Shown piece after piece: positions 1 to 11,900 of a stretch of DNA of 64,000 nucleotides; position 1 is the first letter of the stretch; every line of letters starts with the position of its first letter. The translations under genes were made by a program, and so were the position numbers. Source of the DNA: Lumbricus rubellus (lineage: Eukaryota; Annelida; Clitellata; Crassiclitellata; Lumbricidae); contig OX243827.1 of assembly GCA_945859605.1 (NCBI GenBank), forward strand, positions 28,314,941 to 28,378,940. The letters run 5' to 3'. The notes below the pieces were generated by a model. The model made no database searches, had not been told where the DNA came from, and was given only the letters and a program-made list of their open reading frames with translations.

Positions 1-548
1 TCAATAATCCCGCATCCATTTACACAAGAATTCACTGAATAAATCCAGCTTTTACACTGTGGACAGTATATATATATATATATATATATATATACGCTCT
101 TTGTTTTTACGAATTAGCTCTACAACTGACGTTACCGCGAAAATATGGGTTAGCTTGTAGCCCTAATCAGTGAAGACACTACAGCTGTGAAAATTGGGGC
201 ACATGACCTGGTAAACACCCTTTCCCCGGTCGTTGCCCTGCCACAAGACTTTCAGACTTGGCTGGAATAGTAAAAGATCTGTTGATATTGTAAAAAAAGT
301 AACAAATTAAATAATTAATAATGGATGAATGCTGATTAGTTGAATATGACACATTTTCTATGTTCTTTTGTCATGATTCTGTAAGGTCTGGGATCCCACA
401 GTTTGACTTAACAGATTTGTTAATGCGGCCTTGCTCATAAGACGGTGAAATTAAAGTTTAACACTTCACTGATCTTCACTGTAACATTTGCAATATTTGG
501 TTCTAGTAAAAATGGTTGCGTTCTTTCATTCTACTGGGTTTTTTCCAG
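1..548. other. Upstream intron of gene A
   Basis: No exon seen. There is a (TA)n run at 67-94. The rest is AT-rich and presumably intron between gene A Ig4 and Ig6-like exons, because the exon at 549 begins in phase 1. Confidence 0.5.
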
Positions 549-878
549 TAAAGACAACTTTGGTGGTTATCGGAGAGAAGGACGTAGAGGTCGAAATAAA
601 CAAGGAAGAGGAGGTCACTTGGGATTGCAAGGTAACATCCGATCCCAGCACTCCACCGAAGGTCAAATGGTTCAAGGTGACTAAAGATGGCGATGAACCG
701 GTCTACAATGAAACCCAGGTCGTTTACTTGAGAGATGGAACTCTGAAGATACACGTTGTGCCGAATAAAACGCAAGGTTGGGAGAAGTTCCAGGGCGAGT
801 ACAGATGCGATGGTGAAAACGGCTACACCAAAGAATCTGTAAAAGTCGTGCTGAGAATTGCCGATTACCCCATGGCAG
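549..878 (+). CDS. Gene A exon: membrane-proximal (Ig6-like) domain
   Basis: Acceptor TTCCAG before 549 and donor GTAACT after 878, phase 1 at both ends. The exon codes one complete Ig domain: Cys in TWDCKVTSDPSTP, Trp in VKWFK and the closing Cys in GEYRCDGENG. The segment CxxxxDPS..P..xW resembles the sixth Ig domain of L1CAM. It is very similar to 20108-20446 of gene B, with stretches of near-identical DNA. Confidence 0.88.
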
Positions 879-3265
879 GTAACTGAATCTAAATATCTAA
901 TTTCTGTGATATCTAATATCTATCACTTTTGTCGACACCCTATCTTAGCCACTGGATATTTTCATCTACCTATTCCAGCGCCTAAAAATAACAATGATAA
1001 TAATAATAACAACACATTATGATGATGACAATGATGGCGACGATCACGCTCATGAAGGTGATAATGATAATCATGATTATAACCTTAACCCTAACCCTAA
1101 CCAACCGCAGAGAAGGCTCGATTCTGCATGCTTGCAGTGCGAGCAAAGGTAACTTAGAGGACTATAATTATATCAATTAATTAATAAAAAATTAAATGGT
1201 AATTAATTAATTAATTAATTAATCGATATTAACAATAATAGCTTGGATAATGACGACAATGAGATGGACAATAAAAATGGCAATAACACTGGTAATATTG
1301 TGAGTATAATTAGTGTTAACCACCTTTTTGGTTGAGAGTAGCCTATAATCCTAAAATGGATGAAGTGGTGGATGACTGTAACTGTTGATATCGTTGCAGG
1401 TGCAGGAGTGGCAGGCATTGGGACATATTGGTGGATAATTCTTCTCATCCTTTTGATTCTTCTTCTCATCCTTCTCATCTGCATCTGTTGTATCTGTATG
1501 CAGAGAAACAAAGGCGACAAATACGACGGTGAGTTCATGAGAAACGGTCGCCATAGAAGTCAGCGATAGTTACAAATGCATTTATAAAATAATGAGAGCA
1601 GTTTCTAATGGTCACAGAAGTTTATAATAATGAGAAAATACCAAACACATTTCTTTCTCAATCAATCAATCAGTCAATCAATCAATCAAAATTTATATAG
1701 CGTCCTTCAAGGTACCTACTCAGAGGCGCTCCCCGGCGAGATCAAGCGCTAAAAGTCTTCAACAGTGAGAACAATGTTAGCAGCAATTTTATTTTTCATG
1801 TGATCTGTACCTGGATGAGGTCCAACATCTAGATTCACAAAATTAACGAAGATAGGGCCTACTACAACAAACAAACACCAAAACAAACGCATAGGCTTAT
1901 GTGTAAGTGTAAACATAGGCCTACATGGAATAGTCTTCCTACTATTATTTGTACTTAGATCTTATCTGGAAGCACTGCTTTTTCTGCGCGTTTTCTTAAA
2001 ACTTTTCTTTTTCCAAGGAGATCTTCGCACTGGGAGCGCCTCTGATTAGGTTGTTCTGTGAGAGGCGCTGTATAAATCCCAAAATAGTATAGTATAGTAT
2101 AGTATAGTATAGTATAGCATAGTATAGTATAGTATAGTATAGTATAGTATAGTAGCCTATAGTATAGTATAGTATAGTATAGTATAGTATAGTATAGTAT
2201 AGTATAGTATAGTATAGTATAGTATAGTATAGTATAGTATAGTATAGTATAGTACATGTACATGTACACGTGTATTATAATGCTGAGATGTTATTCTGAT
2301 TGCAGTTGATGAAAAGGAACGTAAGAATGGCAACGACCCAGAGAAAGAATTGGTCAACAACGGATTCCAAGATTACCAGCGACCGTGAGTAAAGACCTAC
2401 TATAATAAACCTATAGGCCCTACATGTCATGTCATGTCGCCTTCGTCGCATCGCGACGGTTGGCCACATGAATGGACCTTTAATGCCCAGAGTCTTCTGT
2501 TCCTTGTTGCGCTCATTAAGTCAGAGCCTACAAGTCCTGTCCAGTTCAGGACGTTGTCGATTCAAGATATCCTCGGCCTTCCTCGTCCTCGGTTCTCCTC
2601 CACAAAACCCGTCATAGGCCCTACTATCATTGCTTATTTACACCGGCTCTTATGCAATACTCGACAGCAGCAACAACAACATGTTGTCCATCACAACTCT
2701 ACCTTTGACATCAGACATCAGTCAAACACTCGATTGCTAGTTGCACAACCACTTTCAAGCACTGACGTTTACCAGTGTTCTACTGTAGTTGTCTGTTCAA
2801 TTTTCTGGAATAAGCTGTCTTGCAATGTGTGACTTGGGTCTCCCGACACTCTCATCTCAATCAAATTATGTACACGTTAAAAATAAGCAGATGAAAGTTA
2901 AAGAAGCTTTGATTACTGCAAATTGGAGTCACTGTACGTAGCTTGGATACTAAGAGTCAAATCGAACATTGGCGTTGGGGAGTAGCCTTTCTGTTTGGCG
3001 AAAAAATTTAAATATCATGCTGCCATAAGCGATAGGCATGAGGCACGATTACTGACTGACAAACATTTCTTTTCTTTCCGATAGGGAAGGCCAGAACCTG
3101 AGGGGTAGTCGTGGTTCTCTCGGCAGTGCTGGAAAGCTGCACAGCGATGACGAGGCAAGTCTCATGGAGTTCGGAGATGATCCAGGAAAGTTCACAGAGG
3201 ACGGGTCGTTTGTCGGAGCCTACGCGTCGAACACAACCGATCGTACACGAGGAAGAAGAGAGTGA
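549..3265 (+). CDS. Gene A: L1CAM-like Ig receptor with ankyrin-type tail, 3' part only
   Basis: This is the last part of a membrane adhesion protein of the L1CAM/neuroglian family. Joined exons are 549-878, 1400-1528, 2306-2384 and 3085-3265; phases agree (1,1,1,2) and the frame ends at TGA 3263-3265. They encode the membrane-proximal Ig domain, a transmembrane segment, and a short cytoplasmic tail with RNKGDKY just after the membrane and FVGAY near the end. In L1CAM proteins the matching juxtamembrane KGGKY and FIGQY motifs are known, and FIGQY binds ankyrin and is controlled by tyrosine phosphorylation. Gene B downstream on the same strand is a close paralogue. The upstream Ig exons must lie before position 1, because 1-548 holds no recognisable exon. 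The gene could be a pseudogene upstream of the window, but nothing visible here is broken. Confidence 0.85.
1400..1528 (+). CDS. Gene A exon: transmembrane segment and juxtamembrane motif
   Basis: Acceptor GTTGCAG, donor GTGAGT, phase 1 at both ends. It encodes a short linker, a long hydrophobic Leu/Ile helix following YWW, a cysteine cluster at the inner membrane face, and then QRNKGDKY. The last motif matches the KRxKGGKY sequence that follows the membrane in L1CAM family proteins. Confidence 0.88.
1654..1755 (-). mobile_element. SINE-like 3' fragment with (ATTG)n tail
   Basis: A TCAATCAATC run is followed by TTATATAGCG and CTACTCAGAGGCGCTCC. The same block ends several SINE pieces here (5750-5845, 44296-44365, 46734-46795, 48030-48095 on this strand). 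Confidence 0.5.
1970..2085 (+). mobile_element. LINE 3' end in gene A intron
   Basis: It matches the end of the LINE at 21976-22475 (reverse orientation) and 61013-61190: a segment reading 'GCACTGGGAGCGCCTCTGA' followed by a second AGAGGCGCT close to the tail. It is followed directly by the (ATAGT)n tail. Confidence 0.55.
2084..2253. repeat. (ATAGT)n microsatellite
   Basis: About 34 copies of a five-base unit with one interruption near 2155. It is most easily explained as the expanded simple-sequence tail of the LINE end just upstream. Confidence 0.9.
2306..2384 (+). CDS. Gene A exon: first cytoplasmic exon
   Basis: Acceptor GATTGCAG, donor GTGAGT; enters phase 1 and leaves phase 2. It encodes VDEKERKNGNDPEKE followed by GFQDYQRP, clearly homologous to 22841-22922 of gene B. 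The VxEKE start is also found after KGGKY in L1CAM proteins. Confidence 0.85.
3085..3265 (+). CDS. Gene A terminal exon: FVGAY ankyrin-type motif
   Basis: Acceptor CCGATAG before 3085; stop TGA at 3263-3265. It encodes a Ser/Gly-rich stretch (GSRGSLGS), then SDDEASLMEFGDD, KFTEDGSFVGAY and a basic end (RTRGRRE). The order SDD-SL-[DE][YF]G...FxEDGSF[IV]G.Y is that of the L1CAM ankyrin-binding region; here Gln of FIGQY is Ala. The motif region is almost identical to gene B at the DNA level. Confidence 0.88.
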
Positions 3266-6065
3266 AGGCATCGGAACTCACCCTGATTAGTAACAGAACA
3301 GAGAACTAGAACGAATGCGCTAAGGACCAGTATCTAATCTAGCTCCCCTGCTCTGGGGAAGGGGAGAAATTTGGGTTTCTGGGGGTGAGGGAGAGTGTTT
3401 TGCCAGACATTTTTTGGAGGACGGCTGAGCCACCAACATTTTAATCGGTCAAATTTTCTGACGACAATTTGTCGGTGGTTTACTACGCATTTATATGTAA
3501 GCTTACACAACACCTCGCGAATTTTTCGGGGGGAAAATTTCATTTCTGGGAGGGAACTTTCAACCCCCCCCCCCCAGAGACGTCTAGATTACACACTGAC
3601 TATGGACCAATTAGAAGCTCAATAATGACATCGCATGGTGTCGAGATGTTGTGCCTTGAAATGCTGCACCAATTCTGACGAGCTTGGGCTAAAGAGTAGA
3701 GAGACTTGACGACGAAATCGTATTTGTGTTTTAGTCTCTATCCCAAGGATCTGGCTATTTTTATCTGAAGTAAATAGTATGTTTGAGTGTATAAAACTGT
3801 ATGCGCATGTATATATGTGTGTCTTGACATTGTTGTTAAAATTTTATTAACCGCTTTAGCTTACTTCCACTGCTAACCGTTACCGTGTTTGACCCCGCTT
3901 TTTAACTGTTCCAGTCTTTGAAAGATGCAACTACAGTTACTGTACACTACTGGGATTCATTGACAGCATGTTATTCACTGAAGCAGAATAATGTTATCGC
4001 AGCTTAAGTCTGCATGTGATATTATTGTTATTACATTTGAATGTGTGAATGCGCTGTTCTCTGTGGTACATTATTATTGTTGACAAATATTTTTGAAAGG
4101 ATTGTGATGGCTCTAACGCAAATCTCATGACCCAAAAACAACTTGAAACACATGTTCTGTAACGTTAATGTTAATGGCTTCATTATGCAGCTCGCTACAT
4201 GTATAAGCAATTCGTTTGTAGCGTTGCGTGAACTTTTACACTGTGAATAACGTGTACACGATATGTTTAAGATGAGTATGTTGAACTTTGAACCGTTAAT
4301 GTAACTGATATTATTACAGTGTGTAACTGATTTTAATGGTATAGTTGCCCGGACACTAATGCGTTACACTCTTCTTGTTACTCCCTCAAGTATCCTAGAT
4401 ATTCATGTAATGACACTGAAGCACTAGAGTGTCTATTTTGAGTTCTTAGATGTTGAACGCAGTTTGAAAGTGCTTCATAACCTGTCCTCCAAGTACTTTT
4501 TACAACAGAGGAGGCCTATAGGGCTATTTTGTTAATCTTTTGTAACTTGATTTTAGATGTAGTTAATGACGTTTTGTGCCTAATTCAACGGTGATCTGTT
4601 AGTTTGTGTTGCGTTAAAAATGGCTGTTTTGAAATTTGTTCGTCTTTGAGTTCTATTGGGAAAACTCCATTTTACAGCAAACTAATTTAGAATATTTTAG
4701 ACGTCAGAAGTTATTTCCGAAGATGATCCTTTGACTCCAAATTTTGTCCACCGTTACTTTTTTTCGTCTGTCGTCTTTAGCTGTAAGCTTATGTTCTTCT
4801 TTACGTTCTCTTCCAAGCGGCAGGTCCAAACGTCCCATGTCTCCACGTTTCCCGCTGTTGTGCCATGTCCTTCAGTAAGCTTATGTAGCCAATATTTTAG
4901 AAGTGCTTAGGATATTCACAATGTTCTACAGAGTTCGTAGATCCCAGTATTGTTTGGTTCCAATTATGGCTACTTTTATACACTTTTTACTGAAACCTAC
5001 TGTGATTATGGAAGAAGAGAAGCATTCTGTTAAGTTAACCCTAACACAGCCATGGGTTTGAAGGGTTAACGACTTCGTGTTCTTTTAGCATCAGCAGAGA
5101 ATGTAGGAAAGCCAGTCCTCTCCATTGCCGTCTTAACTTCACACCGACAGTGTACGGTTACTGTGCATGTTATAGTTGGGGGAGGGGAGGGCAAGGGGCA
5201 ATAGTGGAGCAGAACTCTTGAAAGAAATTTCTTCCATGTCGGGAAGATACGAAATAAAGAATGTAGGCCTAACCAAACCGAGCGGAAGTGCAAGATGATA
5301 AGAATGGTGATGATGATGATGATGACGATGATGACGATGATGATGATGATGATGATAAGAATGGTGATAATGATGAAGATGATGAAGGTCATAAGATAGG
5401 GTGATATCATTATTATTATCATTATAAAAGAAATCGTAACTTATTACAATTATAAAAATTACAGTAATCGTTATTATTATTACTATTATAATTATGGTTG
5501 ATTATTATTGACTGTTACATAATTTTTATAATCATAAGAATGGTCCAACGTGAAAAAATGGAATTTCCAAAATATAAGAATCTATGAATGTCTTCTGTTT
5601 TTAATCCTTTTATTACCTCGTCATTTTCAGCTAGTTTTTATTGCATGTTTAGTACAATTCTACTTAAGTAATCAAACAATAGATTATTACTTGCTATTGC
5701 AAAGTAGACAGCGGCACACTTGCTACTATCTACGAAAAGGAAAGCAACGTCATAAATCAATCAATCAGTCAATCAGTCAATCAATCAATCATATACATGT
5801 AACTTATATAGCGTTATTTCAAATCTCTACTCAGAGACGGTCTACGTGTCTCATCTATTATTAGGCTACATGTAGCGTTGAAACACGATCACTGTAGCAT
5901 CCGTCGATTAGTTTATCTGAATTATGATGCGGATCTGACACATCATTCTGTGACAATCAGGACCTGCAGACAGAGGCAATTAGGCCTACATGACATGTAA
6001 CATGATGCAACATAGACAATGGAGAAAGATCCTTCGGTCATTCTTCGTCTTAGCGTTCTTTACTA
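3266..6065. other. Intergenic region between genes A and B, first part
   Basis: Gene A 3' flank. 3345-3600 looks like a decayed copy of the CATGGGCGG MITE family (a GAGCCACCAAC block and TTTTCTGACGAC). 5302-5395 is a GAT/GAC-rich simple repeat. 5750-5845 is a SINE 3' fragment with ATTG tail. No host coding sequence seen. Confidence 0.5.
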
Positions 6066-6069
6066 TTTA

Positions 6070-6475
6070 TACACTGTGTCCCGATAAATCGGGCACCATT
6101 TTTATAATGTGAATAAAACGGGTAAATATTCATCGATTGTCAAAATTTCAAAACTGTTTTTATCCGGAGATAATTATCTACAAATTGGTAATTCATGAAC
6201 GACCCTCACTAAAAATTACGTCATAATGACGTCGTTAATTTACGTATCGAAACCAAATGTTAAATAAAAAGTTGTGTTCGGTACTCAACATTTAAATTCT
6301 CTGATGCAAATGACGTAATTGTGCAGTCAATATATATGCCAGAAACTTCATTTTGAATCAGTGTAAGATTATTATCTCAGGATAAAAGCAATTTTGAAAT
6401 TTTGAAAATCGATTAAGATTTACCTGTTTTATTCACATTATAAAAAGGGTGCCCGATTTATTGGGGCACAGTGTA
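6070..6475. mobile_element. Tc1/mariner-type MITE
   Basis: Inverted ends TACACTGTGTCCCGATAAAT and, inverted at the right, TATTGGGGCACAGTGTA. Similarity extends inward about 100 bases, and TA flanks both ends. No transposase is present. TA duplications and this TIR type suggest the Tc1/mariner superfamily. Confidence 0.65.
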
Positions 6476-6725
6476 TAGGCCTATAATTAAGATGCATTAA
6501 TAATTAAAAGCGCTTAAACGATAAACCATTGCCGGTTACTTCAGTCCATTGTTATGCGTTAGGGCGGTATAGGCAGACAGCTTTCCATCTGGCTCAAGCC
6601 TCAAACCATTCCCCCAACTAAAGATACAACTGCTCACGTAGCCTATGTATTCGCCAGTACTGTTAGCCTATTCCTGCCTGGTCTATTACAATTGAAGCAT
6701 GTACTAGAGAGGTGAATAACTGTTT

Positions 6726-7077
6726 CATGGGCGGAGACTTGCGGGGGACGAACGAGTGGCGCCGAAAGAAGGACGCGAGATTTGGGGGGGGACGAATGGC
6801 TGAGCCGCCGACGAAATTTTTCACTTTTGCCGAAAAAAATTTCCGATGACCTTTTTTTAGTCGTTTGGCCGCCGAAATTTCCAGAAAAATTCTCATTTTC
6901 AATGACAAAAAGTTGATGGCTTTTTTAGTAATTTATTCGCCAGTGTGTGCAGTGTGTCTCCATCATGTCCTGATACTCAACAATATTATTGAGGGAGGGT
7001 AACATATGCACGGGCCGTCCCCCAACACATTCATTGAGGGAACCGTCTCCCTGTCCCCCCCTAAGTCTCCGCCCATG
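6726..7077. mobile_element. hAT-type MITE, TIR CATGGGCGGAGACTT
   Basis: The inverted end CATGGGCGGAGACTT at 6726 is mirrored at 7063-7077. Perfect 8-bp target duplication AACTGTTT at 6718-6725 and 7078-7085. Same family as 33444-33771, 33995-34278, 34826-35164 and 63453-63745. Confidence 0.85.
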
Positions 7078-7085
7078 AACTGTTT

Positions 7086-8565
7086 ATGCTGATTTTTTGG
7101 ATCATGCTTCAGAAGAAAAATCTGGCCGATGAAAATCTGCTTTCCGATAATGCAGCTGTACTTGTTTCCTGTTGCATGATTTATCTCAGTTAAGTAAGAC
7201 TCAAACTGTGAACAGTCACCACGACGTGTGGTATTAGCTTACAGAATCCACTTCAGTTGATAGCACTATCTCTAAGACTTGAGTCCAACTGACTTAAAAA
7301 TTAGTATTCACAACGAAGATACATGCATATAAAATGGACTTTTTCTGTATCTACATATAGCCAAGACTTATATAATTACCAGGCCTCCCCCTCCCGGACT
7401 ATGCCAATAATATATTGTCTGCCCTCTGCTTGGAACATGGATAATGGATATCTGCTGGAGTTGCCTCTCTTGAATGTAAGTCTGATATACTTAGCCTACA
7501 TAATAATTATGTAGACAGGCAGGGCCTAATGAATTAGTCTGTCTTTACATTCTCATTGGTTCCTCTATAAGCCCTACTGTTGTATAGCGTGTATATAAAT
7601 ATTTATATATATATAATCATGTATAATTATATATATATAGGGACCTACGATGTCCAACCATGATAGAGTAAGTTCTATAGATATCCAAAAATTATAGTCT
7701 TCATCAACACACAAAAATCGGCGCACCACTCTTATAATTATACTTATAGTGTCAAACTTGTGTCAAAACGTAGACGATAAAAATTGTATGCATGGTAAAA
7801 ATTGTAGGCCTATGCATGATAAAAATTGTATGCATGATAAAAATTGTATGCATGCGTAGGCTACAGTTGTAGGCCTACACAGAGCATAGCTTACCTATAG
7901 TATTATACACTGTGCTCAGTGCTCACCCACGCAAATGTCTAATAATGGACTCTATATTATGTAGACGAAGTCACAGTAGGGTCTAGTTGTTAGCTCGATG
8001 GTATCCAGTTTAAGTTCAGGCGCATGATATTGATATTCAGTAATTGCCATACATGTAAGAATAATGGGCTATAGTTCGAGTGACTATGATGACAAATAAC
8101 TAATTGGAGAGTCAATACCCGAGTCTCAACTAATTTATGATTGACTAAATTATTATTAGATTGATTGTGAGGATTGGTCGGAAAGTTAGCCAATGCTATA
8201 AGTCAATCTAAAAGTCGACTTCCTGTTGATGCAACTATTTGTTTGTACAACAAAGCTTCTACTGAACGGGTCTGTAAACTTATTGTTTTTGCTCAGCGAG
8301 ATGACGATGAATTATATGATGACGATGATGACGATGACGAAGATGATGATGGTGATGGGGTGATGATGATGATTGATGAAGATGATGATGATGATAATGG
8401 GGATGATGGTGATGATTTTGATGATAATGATGATGATAATGAGGGATGATAGTGATGATGACAATGACAATGATGATGATGATGGTGATGATAATGATGA
8501 CGATGATGATGATGACGATGATATCGATGATGGTGATGATGACGAAGATGATGATGGTAATGGGG

Positions 8566-8624
<59 letters not shown>

Positions 8625-8882
8625 GATAATGATGATAATGATGATGATAATGGGGGATGCTGGTGATGATGATGACGATGATGACAATGGCGATGACGAC
8701 GACAATGACGATGATGATGATGGTGATAACAAAATAGTGAAGATGTATTTGAAGTCAAAGTATTAGTCATATACAAGTAGACCACTATTCCTGCAGAAAC
8801 CCTGACCGCTGGTTTGTTTGTCTTTTCAACTGTCGTAGATTTGGTTTCGAATCCTGAAGAATTAAGATACATGCAAATTGAG
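7086..8882. other. Upstream region of gene B
   Basis: AT-rich non-coding DNA with short TGCATG and TAGGCCTA repeats near 7780-7880, and a long GAT/GAC simple repeat from 8300 to 8730 ending about 150 bases before the gene B start. Long open frames here are products of the repeat. I can see no clear core promoter. Confidence 0.5.
8300..8730. repeat. (GAT)n-rich imperfect microsatellite
   Basis: GATGAT/GACGAT tracts over about 430 bases, including an uninterrupted (GAT)n run around 8566-8622. Confidence 0.9.
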
Positions 8883-8964
8883 ATGAGAATGTGGACCACA
8901 TCACTCTTCGTCTCACTGTTCGCTCTTCCTTTAGCCTTATGTCAAAGTGGAAGTCCTAGCGATG
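8883..8964 (+). CDS. Gene B exon 1: signal peptide
   Basis: It starts MRMWTTS, has a hydrophobic core, and a likely cleavage site after ALC around residue 20. Donor GTAAGT at 8965, phase 1. The first intron is 4.3 kb and holds two hAT-like elements. Confidence 0.8.
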
Positions 8965-11900
8965 GTAAGTCTTCGCATAAAAATTATTACATATTGCATC
9001 AAGATAATTATAACGATCAAACGATCGCGGGAGCTTTTCTCGTTACTCTCTCAAAGGTCCACTCAGCCTTCCATTCGGCAGAAGATTTCTGTATTATTAG
9101 CAGTTAGGCTACTGTAGGACGAGATGAGCGCTTTGTATAGCTGCCGACAGTTAAAATGCGACTACCGTTAAATTATTAAGTCTAATCATACTACGATTTG
9201 TCATTTCGAAATTAAAAACGTTTTTAAAAATTATTATCAGGTCTACTTTAATTTATTATTATTATTATTATTATTTTATTGCCGGGAGGTAAACATTATC
9301 CATTGTGGACTTCAACACTAATCATAAACGCAGATTTGTCTGGAATGGACTCTATTCGTCAAGGTCCCAGTTATTAGAATTATTATTATTTTTTTATTAT
9401 TATTGTTACAGATAAACAGTTACAGAGTCGATTTATGCTGCAAATTAATTCTCCTCTGAATGTTAACACAAGCGGCTGACGCTGGGCTTATAGAGTTGTT
9501 CAGGAATATGAATGTTAGGCCTATGTGCTCCGTGACCTATTCCCACCCATTATATAACTTTTGTCACAGGGCCCACAATTTCACCCGCCCATATAAAAGA
9601 CTCGATGAACTTTATCTCTAGAATGTTATTTATAAACATGTAGCCTACCCACAGACTCAACCATAAGCACTAAGCAGCTGTCAATTTTTTATGTACGCAT
9701 ACAGCGTTTTTGCTGCTGTTTTTTGTGTGGAAAAAAGACTATGCACGTTGCACATGGTGTAGGCTACATAGGCCTACATAAAAATCCTAGCAGCGCAGTC
9801 TTTTTTAAGCAGAGCGTTCGCCCAGACATATTCTGTTGTAGAGCCACAACAGCCAAACAGCCAACTCTAATTGAGCAGCTCTCTGTGCTAGCCTAAGTGA
9901 TGCTAAATGTGTAATTCACCACCAAGGACAGGCATTTTTTTATTTAGTAAGACGATACACAGAGCACTACAAGTCGAGTCAACAGTGGCCAGGCGCGGAT
10001 TTAGAGGGGGCGGAGCCGGCGTACGCCCCCCCAAACCTGCAGCAAATGTTCTCAAACTAAACTGACCTAAAACTAATATAATTGCAATTTGGGAATAGGA
10101 TGTTTGAAGTAGCTGGACCGGCAGAATGGAGCTCTCTTACCGGAGCTCTCTTACCTACTTACCTGAGTTGCTAGCAGACGTTGAACACGTGACCAATGAC
10201 TTTTGCCGTGACGTCATTCACAAGGTTCATGTACAGACAAAATTTACAAATAGAAATTGATCAATTAAAAAATATGTCGAGTGGTCCGCCGTCAAAACGG
10301 CTTAATCTGTTACCCGTTTGCCCCGAGAATATCCGCTGAAAACGGGCTTAAAATTTAAAAATGAACGGGTAAGGGGTTAAACAAGCAGTTTTATCATTCG
10401 CGAATAAGCCGACTGCCGTTGGTAAGACATAAGCCTATCTTAGGCCTAAATCTCAAAAGATGGCATATGATTATCATTATAATTTTGAAATTCGTCGTGC
10501 TGATTAGGCCTATAGCCGATAACTGATTTATAATCGTTTCACTGAACATAACCTTCAGTGGAGACCAGTGGTTTTATATGAGAAACTATATATTTTTTTA
10601 AAGTTCCATAACATTTTCTATAAAAAGGATCGTTATAGTGTGGCGTGATCTAATTTCATATATTTATATACAGGGCTTAAAGTGTGCCAGGACGGTCATG
10701 GACGGCGTCCTGGTACTAATTTTCGAGGCAGGACGCCGTGCTATGACTTATTTGGTCAGCACTGCCAGGACGGTCGTCCATGACTGCATGGACGGCGTCC
10801 ATGCAGTTACGGGCGACCGGCCATGACTGCCTAGAAATGGCTCCATTTGAGGTCGACACAGCCAAAAATGGGCTGGTCGCTGGGGCTCCGCCCCAGACCC
10901 CGCTGGGGGAGCTTACGACGCTCCCCTCAGACCCCCTAGTCGGGATGGGCTTCGTGCCTTCGGCCCTCGCAACTTCCCGCCTTCGGCGCCGCCACTGACG
11001 ACCATTTAGGCCTACATTACTGCGTCATGGCACTTCTTTTTTTACACTTTAAGCACCGTATATAAATATATATACGGAATTGGATTGGTAGTATTTACGC
11101 CCCTTCCCCCTAACCAGAAATCCTGGATTCGCCCCTGGTGGCGTGTTTGATTTTAGATTTACTCTATGGCCATCCATAATATTGCGTGCGTAAGAATTGT
11201 ATTCTCCATCCTTCTCCCGGCTCTTGCAACTCGAACAGTTTTAGTTAACCCTCCCATGCGTGCATAGGCCTACGAATAAACCTCTACCATTCCTTACAAA
11301 CGTTAATTATAGCTAAAGTCATATCTAAAACATTTATTTTACTGCAGTCTGCAGGCTTTGACAATTTGGGTTTTTTAAAACGTCGTGCTTGTAAGATATG
11401 ATTTGTGTACTGCTATTGTCTCCTGTTTAGATCAGGGATTCTCAACCTTTTTTCGCGCGCGACACACCTAAACTTGCAACCAAATTTCGCGACACACCAT
11501 GCAATCGTCATGTGAATAACCTTAAAAATTAAATTAGGCCTATCTAAGCCAGCTTAGCCTATATATTTTAAATTTCTACCAATTTTAATGAATGAATGTT
11601 GACACTGAATGCTCTCTATTTTCTAATTATTCGCAACATTCAAATTTTACTAATCTAAATTTCTACGACGTTTTATGAGTCATTAATTGTCTGTCCTAAC
11701 AGTTAGGTCTAATGAGATTTTTGCCCCTGGATTTTTCTTGGATCATAGTAAGATGAGGATCCACAGGCTTTGTGAGTACAACACGTAGGCCTACAGGGCC
11801 TACGCCCTACCGACAACTGAGACTAACGAATGAAAATAGTCATATGATTAGGCTAAGAGTTACATGAGTTTTACTATAGATTAAAAAAGCATAAATTGTT

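Noticed and set aside
1082..1101. CTAACCCTAACC telomere-like run
   Set aside because: Only about three units inside a gene A intron; too short for a telomere or a clear interstitial telomeric array.
2434..2832. 132-codon plus-strand frame in gene A intron
   Set aside because: No domain. The antisense resembles a LINE-type end, but I could not identify it with confidence, and gene A splices past it.
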